Of a stretch of 26,603 bases of DNA, positions 8,289 through 15,559 are shown in pieces. The position numbers were made by a program, and so were the translations under genes. Numbering within the stretch: the stretch's first letter is position 1; every line of letters begins with the position of its first letter. The stretch is from the NCBI GenBank assembly GCA_036732755.1, contig DAINBU010000068.1, forward strand, positions 1 through 26,603, read 5' to 3'. The stretch is from DASRRB01 sp036732755 (GTDB lineage: Bacteria; Planctomycetota; B15-G4; SIAN01). The notes under the pieces were generated by a model. The model was not told the origin of the DNA, did no database searches, and saw only the letters and a program-made list of their open reading frames with translations.

Positions 8289-8594
8289 ACGAAGTCGGCG
8301 AGACCCGCGACCGGCGTCGCCTCCCGCGCGCCGTTCCGTCCCAGCTACACACCGCACTTGGCGGCGAGGTCGATGCCCGGGCCCGCTCCGAGCGTCGCGT
8401 CGACTAATCGCGCAGCCGGCCCGGCCCGTCACGAGCACGACCTTCACGTTCGGCAGCTCGATGAGGCGGCGGAGGGGCGCCGCGGGCGCGCGCCGCGATC
8501 CGTCGCGAAGGCTGAACGACCCGCGATCTCCGCTACGTTCGTGGGTCAAGATGGGTGCGCGGCTCGCCGCAGCGCCCGCACTCGGGGGGACTCC
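8289..8594. other. Gene-free stretch between tRNA-Cys and the CAP gene
   Basis: About 306 bases hold no convincing gene. The plus-strand frame running through it is the upstream extension of the CAP gene and lacks protein-like content. A short minus-strand remnant is described separately. GGGGGA just before 8595 is the ribosome site of the CAP gene. No clear sigma-70 promoter is visible. Confidence 0.5.
8345..8490 (-). pseudogene. Possible C-terminal remnant of a minus-strand gene, frameshifted
   Basis: Read on the minus strand, one frame gives LRRLIELPNVKVVLVTGRAG. After a one-frame shift the next gives PAARLVDATLGAGPGIDLAA and then KCGV with a TAG at 8347-8345. Together the two look like a continuous protein C-terminus broken by a frameshift and cut off where the CAP gene leader begins. 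I cannot name the family. It could also be chance in GC-rich DNA. Confidence 0.25.
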
Positions 8595-10841
8595 GTGGAT
8601 CGACGACTGCCGCTCGTCGCGTCGTGCGCCGCCGCCGTCCTGCTCGCTTCGCTGCCGGCGCGCGCGGACGGGCCGCTCGTCCCGAAGGCGCAGCTCCAGA
8701 AGCTCGAGGCGATCGTCAAAGACGTCGCGTCCAAGGGGCGCGATGCCGAGATGAACGACCTGCTCGACGTGGTGCGTCGCATGGGCGAGGACGCGGCGGT
8801 CGTCGCGAAGGTGCGCACCGACGCCTCGAAAGCGCTCGCGAAGGTGAAGACGCCGGCGCGCGACGCGTCGCTGGTCGGCATCGCGCACGGGCTGCACGCG
8901 ATCGCGAGCGACCTCGCCAAGGACCTCGGCCGGCTCGACGACACTCCGCGCGGGACGCTCGCCGAGCTGATCCTGCGGCTCGACGACGACCAGCCGGCCG
9001 CGCACAAGATGCTCGGCCACCTGAACGAGGACGGGAAGTGGACGAGCGAGGAGTCGAAGAAGCTGAAGGCGAAGCGCGCCGCGATCCAGGCGGCGATCGT
9101 CAAGGCGCGCGACCTCGAGATCCCGCTGACGAGCGAGCCGATCACCTTCGCGCCGCTCGCCGCGATCGACCCGGCGCCCGCGAACTCGGTCCGCTACGGC
9201 AAGCTCGAGCTCATCTCGACGTGGGAGCTCCCGCGCCTCGAGCGGGTGATGCGCGGCGTGCTGCGCGCCGCCGCGCTGTCGGAGTTCCTGTGCGGCCGGC
9301 CGCTGAAGGTGCCGGCGACGGTCGCGACGAGCCGCGACAAGTACGTCCTGCTGTTCGAGAAGGAGAAGTACCTGAAGGCGATCGACCTCGCGGCGGCGGC
9401 GAAGTCGATGAAGCCGGAGAAGGTCGAGCCGGCGCGCGAATGGGGCGGCTTCAACGACGATCGCGGCTTCTACGTCGCCTACGACGTCGGTGAGGTCGGC
9501 GTGTGCACGAGGCTGACGCAGCTGATCGCCGAGACCTGGCTCGTCCCGGGAGTGCAGCCCTGCCTGGAGCGAGGTCACGTCAACTGGCTCTGCCTGACCT
9601 GCTTCGGGGCGGCCGCCCCCGGCGTGATCGCCGACCCGAAGGCGGCGAGCGCCGACCCGCACCGCACCAGCGATCGACCGCGCGACACGCCGGAGGAGAA
9701 GCTCGCGAAGGCGCTCCAGTCGGCCGGGATCTCCGGCGCGCGCCGCTGGCTGATCTTCAAGGCCGCGCACGGCGAGGACCCGGCGTGGGCGAACTCCTTC
9801 GTGGACGACACGGCGAAGATCGTCGACCTCGACCTCCTGAAGTGCACGTTCGTCGCCGAGTTCCTGCACGAGCACGAGCGGCTCGACACGCTGATGCGGA
9901 AGACCTCGATGCAGGAGACCGACAAGAGGCCGCGCCAGGAGTTCATCGCGAAGCAGGTCGCCGAGGGGCTGCCCGCGTTCGAGGAGCGCTTCCACGAGTG
10001 GCTGCTCCCGTACGGCGGCGCGATCGCGCAGCGCCTGCAGCGCGCCGCGCAGCCGCCCGACAAGCTGAGCAAGGACGAGGCGGCCGCGGTGGCCGACCTC
10101 GATCGCGTGCGGCGCGAGGCGTGGGTCGAGGAGTCGTTCGGGCCGTACGCGCCGGTCGAGTTCGACCGCGAGCTCTCGAACGCCTGCGCGCTGCACGTCG
10201 CCTACTTGAAGCTGCACCGCGAACAGCTCGAGAAGTGGCCCGACGCGCACGAGGAGTACCCGGACCAGGCGGGGTTCAGCGCGGACGGCTGCTGGGCCGG
10301 GACGCACTCCGTCATCGCGCCAGGCGTCACGCGCCCCGAAGAGGCGATCGCCGGCTGGATGGGGACCTTCTATCACCGCCTGCCGCTGCTCGATCCGGGG
10401 CTCAAGCGCTTCGGCTTCAGCCTGGGCGACATGATCGCGGTGCTCGACGCCGACTCGCTCGTCGATCCGGGCGTCCAGGAAGGGCTCGTGCTCTGGCCGC
10501 CGCCCGACATGAAGGGCGTCCCCACCCGCTTCGAGCTCGAGCTCCCCAATCCGGTACCGGGCCAGGACGAGAAGCAGTTCGGCTACCCGATCACGCTCCA
10601 GGCCTTCGACACGGAGCGCACGTTCCCCGCGATGAAGCTGGTGCGTGGGACGAAGCCCGACGGGCCCGAGATCGCGTGCTGGTTCTCGTCGCCGGCGCAG
10701 CCGACGAACCTCGACTGCAATCCGCCGGGGGCATGGTGCCTGATCCCGAAGGCGCCGCTCGACGGCGGCACGAAATACACGGTCGTGGCGACGGGGAGTG
10801 ACGGAAAGGACGTCGTCTGGACCTTCGCGACCGGGCAGTGA
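8595..10841 (+). CDS. Secreted CAP-domain protein with C-terminal Ig-like domain
   Basis: A 748-residue exported protein. The GTG at 8595 has GGGGGA upstream and gives a clean signal peptide (MDRRLPLVASCAAAVLLASL, then PARA, cut near 24). Residues 25-130 are charged and helical. Residues 145-340 resemble the degenerate gluzincin-like regions of large planctomycetal secreted proteins, ending in a cluster with C-x2-C (NWLCLTCFG); no HExxH zinc motif is seen. Residues about 515-620 form a CAP/SCP-PR1 type domain: NACALHVAYLKLHREQ, GFSADGCWAGTHSVIAPG and EEAIAGWMGTFYHRLPLLDP. The last 115 residues look like an Ig-like strand domain ending YTVVATGSDGKDVVWTFATG. CAP proteins have varied roles, such as lipid binding and proteolysis, so no reaction is assigned. 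It is the only gene between the two tRNA-Cys 3' repeats. Confidence 0.85.
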   Translation: MDRRLPLVASCAAAVLLASLPARADGPLVPKAQLQKLEAIVKDVASKGRDAEMNDLLDVVRRMGEDAAVVAKVRTDASKALAKVKTPARDASLVGIAHGLHAIASDLAKDLGRLDDTPRGTLAELILRLDDDQPAAHKMLGHLNEDGKWTSEESKKLKAKRAAIQAAIVKARDLEIPLTSEPITFAPLAAIDPAPANSVRYGKLELISTWELPRLERVMRGVLRAAALSEFLCGRPLKVPATVATSRDKYVLLFEKEKYLKAIDLAAAAKSMKPEKVEPAREWGGFNDDRGFYVAYDVGEVGVCTRLTQLIAETWLVPGVQPCLERGHVNWLCLTCFGAAAPGVIADPKAASADPHRTSDRPRDTPEEKLAKALQSAGISGARRWLIFKAAHGEDPAWANSFVDDTAKIVDLDLLKCTFVAEFLHEHERLDTLMRKTSMQETDKRPRQEFIAKQVAEGLPAFEERFHEWLLPYGGAIAQRLQRAAQPPDKLSKDEAAAVADLDRVRREAWVEESFGPYAPVEFDRELSNACALHVAYLKLHREQLEKWPDAHEEYPDQAGFSADGCWAGTHSVIAPGVTRPEEAIAGWMGTFYHRLPLLDPGLKRFGFSLGDMIAVLDADSLVDPGVQEGLVLWPPPDMKGVPTRFELELPNPVPGQDEKQFGYPITLQAFDTERTFPAMKLVRGTKPDGPEIACWFSSPAQPTNLDCNPPGAWCLIPKAPLDGGTKYTVVATGSDGKDVVWTFATGQ

Positions 10842-10850
10842 TCGGCGCCG

Positions 10851-10867
10851 GCAGGGCGTCGCCCTGC
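10851..10867 (+). terminator. Hairpin after the CAP gene
   Basis: GCAGGGC (10851-10857) pairs perfectly with GCCCTGC (10861-10867) over a 3-base loop, 10 bases after the stop. No T-run follows. The position suggests transcription termination. Confidence 0.45.
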
Positions 10868-10941
10868 GGACATCGCAACCCAACCGCGCCGCCGGATTGC
10901 AGATCCGTGATTCCCCGGTTCGATCCCGGGTGCCGCCTCCA
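10868..10941 (+). pseudogene. Broken tRNA-Cys copy (3' half only)
   Basis: The 3' 49 bases (10893-10941) copy the tRNA-Cys at 8240-8288 with two changes: A to G beside the anticodon and T to G in the variable region. The anticodon GCA, T arm, acceptor 3' strand and CCA are kept. Upstream, no GGCGGCA-like acceptor strand or D arm can be formed and the top anticodon pair is lost, so a cloverleaf cannot fold. This is a truncated or eroded duplicate. Confidence 0.8.
10893..10941 (+). repeat. Direct repeat copy 2 (tRNA-Cys 3' part)
   Basis: Same-orientation partner of 8240-8288, 47 of 49 identical. The two copies are about 2.65 kb apart and enclose only the CAP gene. An integration scar would look like this, but no integrase gene lies between them; a segmental duplication is the simpler alternative. 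Confidence 0.85.
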
Positions 10942-11164
10942 TCCAAGTCCTTGCGGCTGCGGGGCTCGCGCCAGAATCCGACACGCTCGGCGCAACTTCG
11001 AAACAGCCTCGATCAGCGGTCGATATGTAGCCGCAAACGAGCAGGTCCGGCCGTTCCATGAACGGATGGGAGCAGCGCCGGAGCAGCGTTTCGATGACGT
11101 CACCCGCCATATCAGGACACTTCTCGGTCTCCGCTGGTCGCTACCGCCTCAGCCGCTCACCGTA

Positions 11165-12466
11165 CTACTTCGACGGCTGACCATCCGGGCCCACGACGGT
11201 CACCAGGTTCGAGACCTCTTCCGCCCACAGGCCGTCGTCCGCATCGGCCGGCGTGTCGGCACGCAACAGCGTCGCGGCCGCGAGAAGTCCTTCCCCGCCG
11301 AGCTGCACGCCCGCGATCTTTTCCAGATCGAGCTGCACTTCGGCGCGGCCCTTGGCGTCCAGCGCGCCGCGAAGGATCGGGAGGTGGAGCGCGAGTCGGA
11401 AGACCGGGTCGTCGGCGGACAGCGGCAGCAGCACTCGACGCAGCGGTGCATCTCGTCCGCGCGAAGAGCGGCTCAAGTAGACGTGGAAGCGTCGCCCGGC
11501 GGGGCCCTCGAGCACGAGGATTCCGGCGCGGGACGAATCCACGGTGAGTCGCAAGTTGCTCGGCGTTTCCGGCAGCGGGAGTCCCGAGATCTCGGCGACG
11601 GAAGCTCCGCCAAAGCGCGGGAGGAGCTGGTGAGCGACGGCGCGCGCCATCAGGTCGTAGCCTTCGGGGCGTGGATGGAAGTCGCCGGGGATCAGCAGCT
11701 CGTCGTAGCTTCGTGACTGGAGGAGCTCGGCGAAGCGCCGGGCGAGATCGACGAGCTCGACGCCGTTCTCGTCGGCGGCGCGGCGGATCGCGGCGTCGGG
11801 AGTCGCGAACACGGAATCCGGCGGGGCATAGGTGAGGAAGAGCGGCGTCGCTCCGCTCGCGCGGCACAGCCGTGCCATCGCAGCGAGCTCCTCGACGATC
11901 GAGCGCTCCAGCGTTTCGCCCTCGCGGTGGTCCGGCGTCACCGCGGGAGCCGGTCGCACCGCATCGTCGTCGAATCGATCGTCGTCTGCTTGCGCGCGAA
12001 GGATGAGCACGATGGTCCAGAGGCGCAGATGGCGCGCGAGAAACTCCGACACGGCGCCGCGATCACTCCGGTTCCATCGATCGTTGATGCCGCCGAGCAC
12101 GACGACCACGTCCGGCGAGTGACGCGCCAGCAATCCAGGCAGCGCATCGCGCATCTGCCAGGTGCTCGCTCCCGGCCGTCCCGCGGGCACGACGCTGACT
12201 TTTCCCGTGCCGAGCTGGGCGTCGAGATAGGCCTGCAGTCGCGACGGATAGGAGTCGGCTTTCGCGAAGTGGACGCCGTACGTGTGGCTGTCGCCGACGC
12301 ACAACACGCGCTGCTCGCCGCCGTGCTCGCTCTGCTGACGCGCACCGACGAAGCAGTGGGCACAACGCAGGAACGTCTCGACGAAGAGCGGCGGAAGGAC
12401 GAAGGTCCCGACCAGCAGCAGGACGATGCGCCCCGTCCACATGCGCCGTCGATTCTTCGCGCGCAT
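11165..12466 (-). CDS. SGNH/GDSL-type hydrolase, membrane-anchored
   Basis: A 433-residue protein. After a basic start (MRAKNRRRMWTGR) one hydrophobic helix, IVLLLVGTFVLPPLFVETFL, anchors or exports it. The SGNH domain covers about 52-280: block I is CVGDSHTYG with nucleophile S60, block III is GGIND with N128, and block V is GDFHPRPEGY with H264. The usual D-x2-H spacing is not kept; the only nearby Asp is D262, two residues before the His. Residues 290-433 form a beta-rich extra domain of unknown role, rich in Leu and Pro. SGNH enzymes cleave esters, including acyl groups on glycans; here the substrate is unknown. I chose the ATG at 12466 because it places the membrane helix at the N-terminus, although no good ribosome site is seen. 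The gene looks less GC-rich than the operons on either side. Confidence 0.75.
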   Translation of the reverse strand: MRAKNRRRMWTGRIVLLLVGTFVLPPLFVETFLRCAHCFVGARQQSEHGGEQRVLCVGDSHTYGVHFAKADSYPSRLQAYLDAQLGTGKVSVVPAGRPGASTWQMRDALPGLLARHSPDVVVVLGGINDRWNRSDRGAVSEFLARHLRLWTIVLILRAQADDDRFDDDAVRPAPAVTPDHREGETLERSIVEELAAMARLCRASGATPLFLTYAPPDSVFATPDAAIRRAADENGVELVDLARRFAELLQSRSYDELLIPGDFHPRPEGYDLMARAVAHQLLPRFGGASVAEISGLPLPETPSNLRLTVDSSRAGILVLEGPAGRRFHVYLSRSSRGRDAPLRRVLLPLSADDPVFRLALHLPILRGALDAKGRAEVQLDLEKIAGVQLGGEGLLAAATLLRADTPADADDGLWAEEVSNLVTVVGPDGQPSK

Positions 12467-12639
12467 GCGCGACGACGGATCCGGGTGCGCTTGCGTCGTG
12501 GACACGGCGGGTCGGGGCCCCAAGTGCGGTCTCTCGGTCGCGCCCGCGCAGCCCCAGGTTCCGATCGATCCTCCCGCAACGAGCCACTGGGAGGACGCCG
12601 GTCGGACGCAGCTCAGGCGCTGCTTCGCGCAGCTCGATC

Positions 12640-14310
12640 CTAGTGAATCGAGAGCACCGCGCAGTTCGTCCAATGCCCCTGCTTCGGCGGCGTCGTCAGC
12701 TTCGCACCGATGAGCGATTGCAGCAGAACGTCCACGCCGGAGAGCGCCGGATCGTTCGGGATGGTCGCCGGCACGTCGAACGAGTCGAAGGGCCACGTAG
12801 TTACGTAGAAGAAGTAGTGGAACGGCACGATCGCGAGGTCGCCGCCGAAAGGTGGCGTCGGGATGCTGACCTGCGGCGGCAGCCCCAGGACGGCAAAGAT
12901 CCCGTCTCCGGGGTCGCAGAGATCGTGAATCGTGATCGTCGCGCCGAGGGTCGCATCGCCTTCGATCGTGATGGCGGGCGTGTAGACGAAGCCGTTCGCG
13001 AATGCGCCTGCGCCGTGGTTGTTCGAGACGACGACGTCGGCCGGGCCAGGGAGACCGCCCGGGAAGTCGCAGGTGATCGTCGCGTCGTCGACCACGACGA
13101 CGTTGGACGCCGACGCGCCTCCCACCGAGACGGTCGTTCCGGATCCGGCGGAGAACGCTGCACCCGAGATCGTGACGCTCGTCGGTGCGTCGTACCTCGT
13201 GCGTCCGGGAGAGACGCCGAGGACGACGGGGGCGAGCGTCGCCTCGTCCGCACCAACGTCGACGTGAGCACCGATGATCCGCGGATCGCCTTCGAAATCC
13301 GTCGCCAGAAGATTGGGTGCCGTGTCGTCGCCGGTGTCGATGCAGGGAGAGCCGACCGACAAGTGAAAGTCGCCATTCGACGCATCGGCGAACAGAGGGT
13401 CAGCATCAAAGATGTTCGTGCCACTCCATCCGCCTTGAACGTCGCAGCTATTCGCTGAGATTGAGCCGCCCAAGCTCGCGACGAGTTGATCAGGCTTGTT
13501 CTCTCGAACAACGCAGTTCCATAGAACGGCAGGGGATGTCCACGCAAAGACACCGCCGGCCACATTCGCAGTATTGCCCCACAAGACGCAGTTGATGAGA
13601 GTCGACGAAGCTCCCGCACCTTGCTGAAGTGCGCCACCTTCCCATCCGCCGGTCGTGTTCATCGCCATGACCGTGTTGACGATTACAGGCGAGCTGAATG
13701 AGCAGGTGATCGCGCCGCCGCCGTACTGATTCGTCCTGTTCCAATTGATGGCGCAGTTGATGATGAGGGGACTTGCACCCGACCAGATCACCACTCCGCC
13801 ACCGCTCTCACCGACGTTGCTCCGGATGAGGCAATGTTCGATGGTCGGTGACGACGCGTCGATCGAGATCCCGCCGCCGGCCCAAGCGTAGCTCCCTTCG
13901 ATCTCGCAGTTGCGGATCGTCGCCGTCGAACCACCGTGGAAGCTGACACCGCCGCCGTCAATCGGATACGTCGCGTTGTTCCCGTGTCCGTTTCGGACGT
14001 GGAAACCGTCGAGGATCGCGCCCGAGCCTTCACCAGAAGTGAAGCGGACAACCGTGTCCTTGGCTCCTCCGTCGATCGTCGTCGCGGCTGAACCGTCAGT
14101 GCCTTGCACCGTGATCGCCTTGCCCTTGAAGTCGATGTTCTCGACGTAGGTGCCCGGCGCGACGAGCACGGCGTCGCCATTCACCGCGGCGTCGATCGCG
14201 GCCTGGATCGTCGCGTAGTCCGCCGGAACGTGGAGGTCGCCCGCGTGCGCGCATGGGGCCGCGGCAGCGAGGAGAGCGAGGACGAGCGAGCGCGAGGCAC
14301 TGGCGCGCAT
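12640..14310 (-). CDS. Secreted right-handed beta-helix protein with IPT/TIG domain
   Basis: A 556-residue exported protein. The ATG at 14310 has AAGGA upstream and opens a signal peptide (MRASASRSLVLALLAAAAPC, then AHA). It then begins GDLHVPADYATIQAAIDAAV, the usual start of a pectate-lyase-like/DUF1565 beta-helix. Helix rungs run to about residue 330, with recurring pieces such as GGGVSFHGGSTATIRNCEIEG, SSPTIEHCLIRSN and ASPLIINCAINWN; the end of the helix has DADPLFADASNGDFHLSVGS. Residues 345-435 look like an IPT/TIG Ig-like domain. The C-terminal 120 residues (ITIEGDATLGATITIHDLCD and on) resemble domains common in planctomycetal exported proteins. No catalytic residues can be assigned; a surface or matrix role is likely. 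Codon use is visibly more AT-rich around 13.4-13.8 kb. Confidence 0.85.
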   Translation of the reverse strand: MRASASRSLVLALLAAAAPCAHAGDLHVPADYATIQAAIDAAVNGDAVLVAPGTYVENIDFKGKAITVQGTDGSAATTIDGGAKDTVVRFTSGEGSGAILDGFHVRNGHGNNATYPIDGGGVSFHGGSTATIRNCEIEGSYAWAGGGISIDASSPTIEHCLIRSNVGESGGGVVIWSGASPLIINCAINWNRTNQYGGGAITCSFSSPVIVNTVMAMNTTGGWEGGALQQGAGASSTLINCVLWGNTANVAGGVFAWTSPAVLWNCVVRENKPDQLVASLGGSISANSCDVQGGWSGTNIFDADPLFADASNGDFHLSVGSPCIDTGDDTAPNLLATDFEGDPRIIGAHVDVGADEATLAPVVLGVSPGRTRYDAPTSVTISGAAFSAGSGTTVSVGGASASNVVVVDDATITCDFPGGLPGPADVVVSNNHGAGAFANGFVYTPAITIEGDATLGATITIHDLCDPGDGIFAVLGLPPQVSIPTPPFGGDLAIVPFHYFFYVTTWPFDSFDVPATIPNDPALSGVDVLLQSLIGAKLTTPPKQGHWTNCAVLSIH

Positions 14311-14346
14311 GGGGCATCCTTCCGAGGTGCGAGAAGGCGCAGAGCA

Positions 14347-14362
14347 TTGCACGCTGATGCAA
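14347..14362. promoter_or_regulatory. Inverted repeat upstream of the beta-helix gene
   Basis: TTGCA and TGCAA arms are separated by CGCTGA, 37-52 bases before the start at 14310, in a locally AT-richer stretch. This could be an operator. It is only a 5-bp dyad, so chance is possible. Confidence 0.25.
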
Positions 14363-14429
14363 AGCCGACCAGCCCAATTCGAGGTCGAGCCGTCGTGCGC
14401 GAGTCGGGTCGTCACCCTCTCGTCCCCGG

Positions 14430-14460
14430 CCGTCGCCGCCCGCTCCCGCCGCGGCGACGG
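14430..14460 (-). terminator. Hairpin after the fibronectin-like protein gene
   Basis: CCGTCGCCGC (14430-14439) pairs perfectly with GCGGCGACGG (14451-14460) across an 11-base loop, 22 bases past the stop at 14483 in the minus direction. There is no T-run. It would separate this gene from the downstream beta-helix gene. Confidence 0.45.
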
Positions 14461-14482
14461 GAACGAGCGGCGCACGCCGCCG

Positions 14483-15223
14483 CTACTTCGTGAACGTTCC
14501 CTCCGTGATCGTCTGGTTGCCGCTCGCCTCGATCGCGAGGACCTCGAATTTGTTTTCGCCCGCGGGCAGGGACTCCACGAACTCCGGGGAGACAGTGACG
14601 CTGCGCGCGGTTGCGGGGAGGGTCACCTGGAAGGACGGCTCGACGATCACCTGGTAGCCGACGATGTGGATCGGGAGGGCGGGGAAGCCGGGGGGCGTGG
14701 ACGTGACCTCGGTCCAGGAGATCTTCAGGAAGTTCTTCGAGCCGAGCTCGACCGTGACTTCGGGACCGGCGGGGATGGCGTGGGAGAAGTTCGCCAGCGC
14801 GCCGGTGCCCTCGCCGTCGACGGTCCTGCCCTCGATCACGTAGTCGCCCTCGGGGAAGCGGGCGAGCAGCTCGTCGAGGGGGACTTCGTCGAGCGACGGC
14901 TCGGCGCCTTCGAAGAAGAGCTCGGTCATGCCGAGCTCGGCGTAGGGGCCCTTGCCCGCGACCTCGAAGATCGTGTGGTGGTTCGGGTCGTCGATCTCGA
15001 GCTTCTTCCAGTCCTCGCCGTCGAGCGAGACGTGGACGCCGAGGTCGTTCGCCGACGAGTTGTACTCCCAGTAGATCTTCGCGATCTCGAGCTCGACGAA
15101 GTCGCCGTTGCCGCCGCCGCGCGGCCTCGTTGCGGCCGTCGTGAACATCAGGAGGCTCGCCGCGCCGGCGGCGAGGAGCGCGACTCGCCAGCGCGCGAGC
15201 CACAGGTGGAATCGGGTCTTCAT
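14483..15223 (-). CDS. Exported fibronectin type III-like protein
   Basis: A 246-residue protein with a basic start and one hydrophobic segment (WRVALLAAGAASLLMFTTAA), probably a signal peptide or anchor. The mature part begins with a short Gly-rich linker, then DFVELEIAKIYWEYNSSAND and LGVHVSLDGEDWKKLEIDDP, and contains ELFFEGAEPSLDEVPLDELL and RFPEGDYVIEGRTVDGEG. The last third is beta-rich with fibronectin-III-like features: an SW-x-E strand, GYQVIVEP and a closing NKFEVLAIEASGNQT. I recognise a family seen as hypothetical exported proteins in several lineages; its function is unknown. The ATG at 15223 follows AAGAGGT. The gene is divergent from the propeller gene with 336 bases between, so it has its own promoter, and a hairpin closes it. 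Confidence 0.75.
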   Translation of the reverse strand: MKTRFHLWLARWRVALLAAGAASLLMFTTAATRPRGGGNGDFVELEIAKIYWEYNSSANDLGVHVSLDGEDWKKLEIDDPNHHTIFEVAGKGPYAELGMTELFFEGAEPSLDEVPLDELLARFPEGDYVIEGRTVDGEGTGALANFSHAIPAGPEVTVELGSKNFLKISWTEVTSTPPGFPALPIHIVGYQVIVEPSFQVTLPATARSVTVSPEFVESLPAGENKFEVLAIEASGNQTITEGTFTK

Positions 15224-15559
15224 GGGTCGCTACCTCTTGGGCCTCGAGTCCGGGCGGGCGCGCACGCGCGTTCCCGCGGCCTGCAGGCGCGCTCCACCGC
15301 ACCGAGACCGGCGGCGAAAAGTAGGGGCCGCGACTGAATCGATCCTGAACGCCGGCGCGTGGCGCCGACGCGCGCCGCGCTCGACCCGCTCGCCGCGGAA
15401 CAGAAAACCATTCGCCACTTCGGCGTATTCCGCCGCCGCGTACGGGGGATGGCGGAACCTCATCCCTGGGCAAGTCCCTAGTGGCGACCTATCGTCCCCG
15501 CCCTCTCGCGGCCGGAACTGCCCCGTGGCCGCCCCCCGCAATCCTGGAGACGTCGCACC
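15224..15559. promoter_or_regulatory. Divergent intergenic region between two exported-protein genes
   Basis: No gene is seen in these 336 bases, which must hold the promoters for both flanking starts. Visible structure: the 10-base palindrome GCCTGCAGGC (15279-15288), a TTCCGCC/GGCGGAA dyad near 15430-15460, and the string CCCTGGGCAAGTCCCTAGTG just before 15485, which holds a GGG/CCC near-dyad. GGAG about 10 bases before 15560 is the ribosome site of the propeller gene. No clear -35/-10 pair could be fixed. Confidence 0.45.

Noticed and set aside
8049..10946. 965-codon minus-strand frame spanning tRNA and CAP gene
   Set aside because: It reads through the tRNA-Cys gene and its broken copy, giving the well-known spurious PGSNRG-type translation of tRNA. 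The CAP gene on the other strand is convincing.
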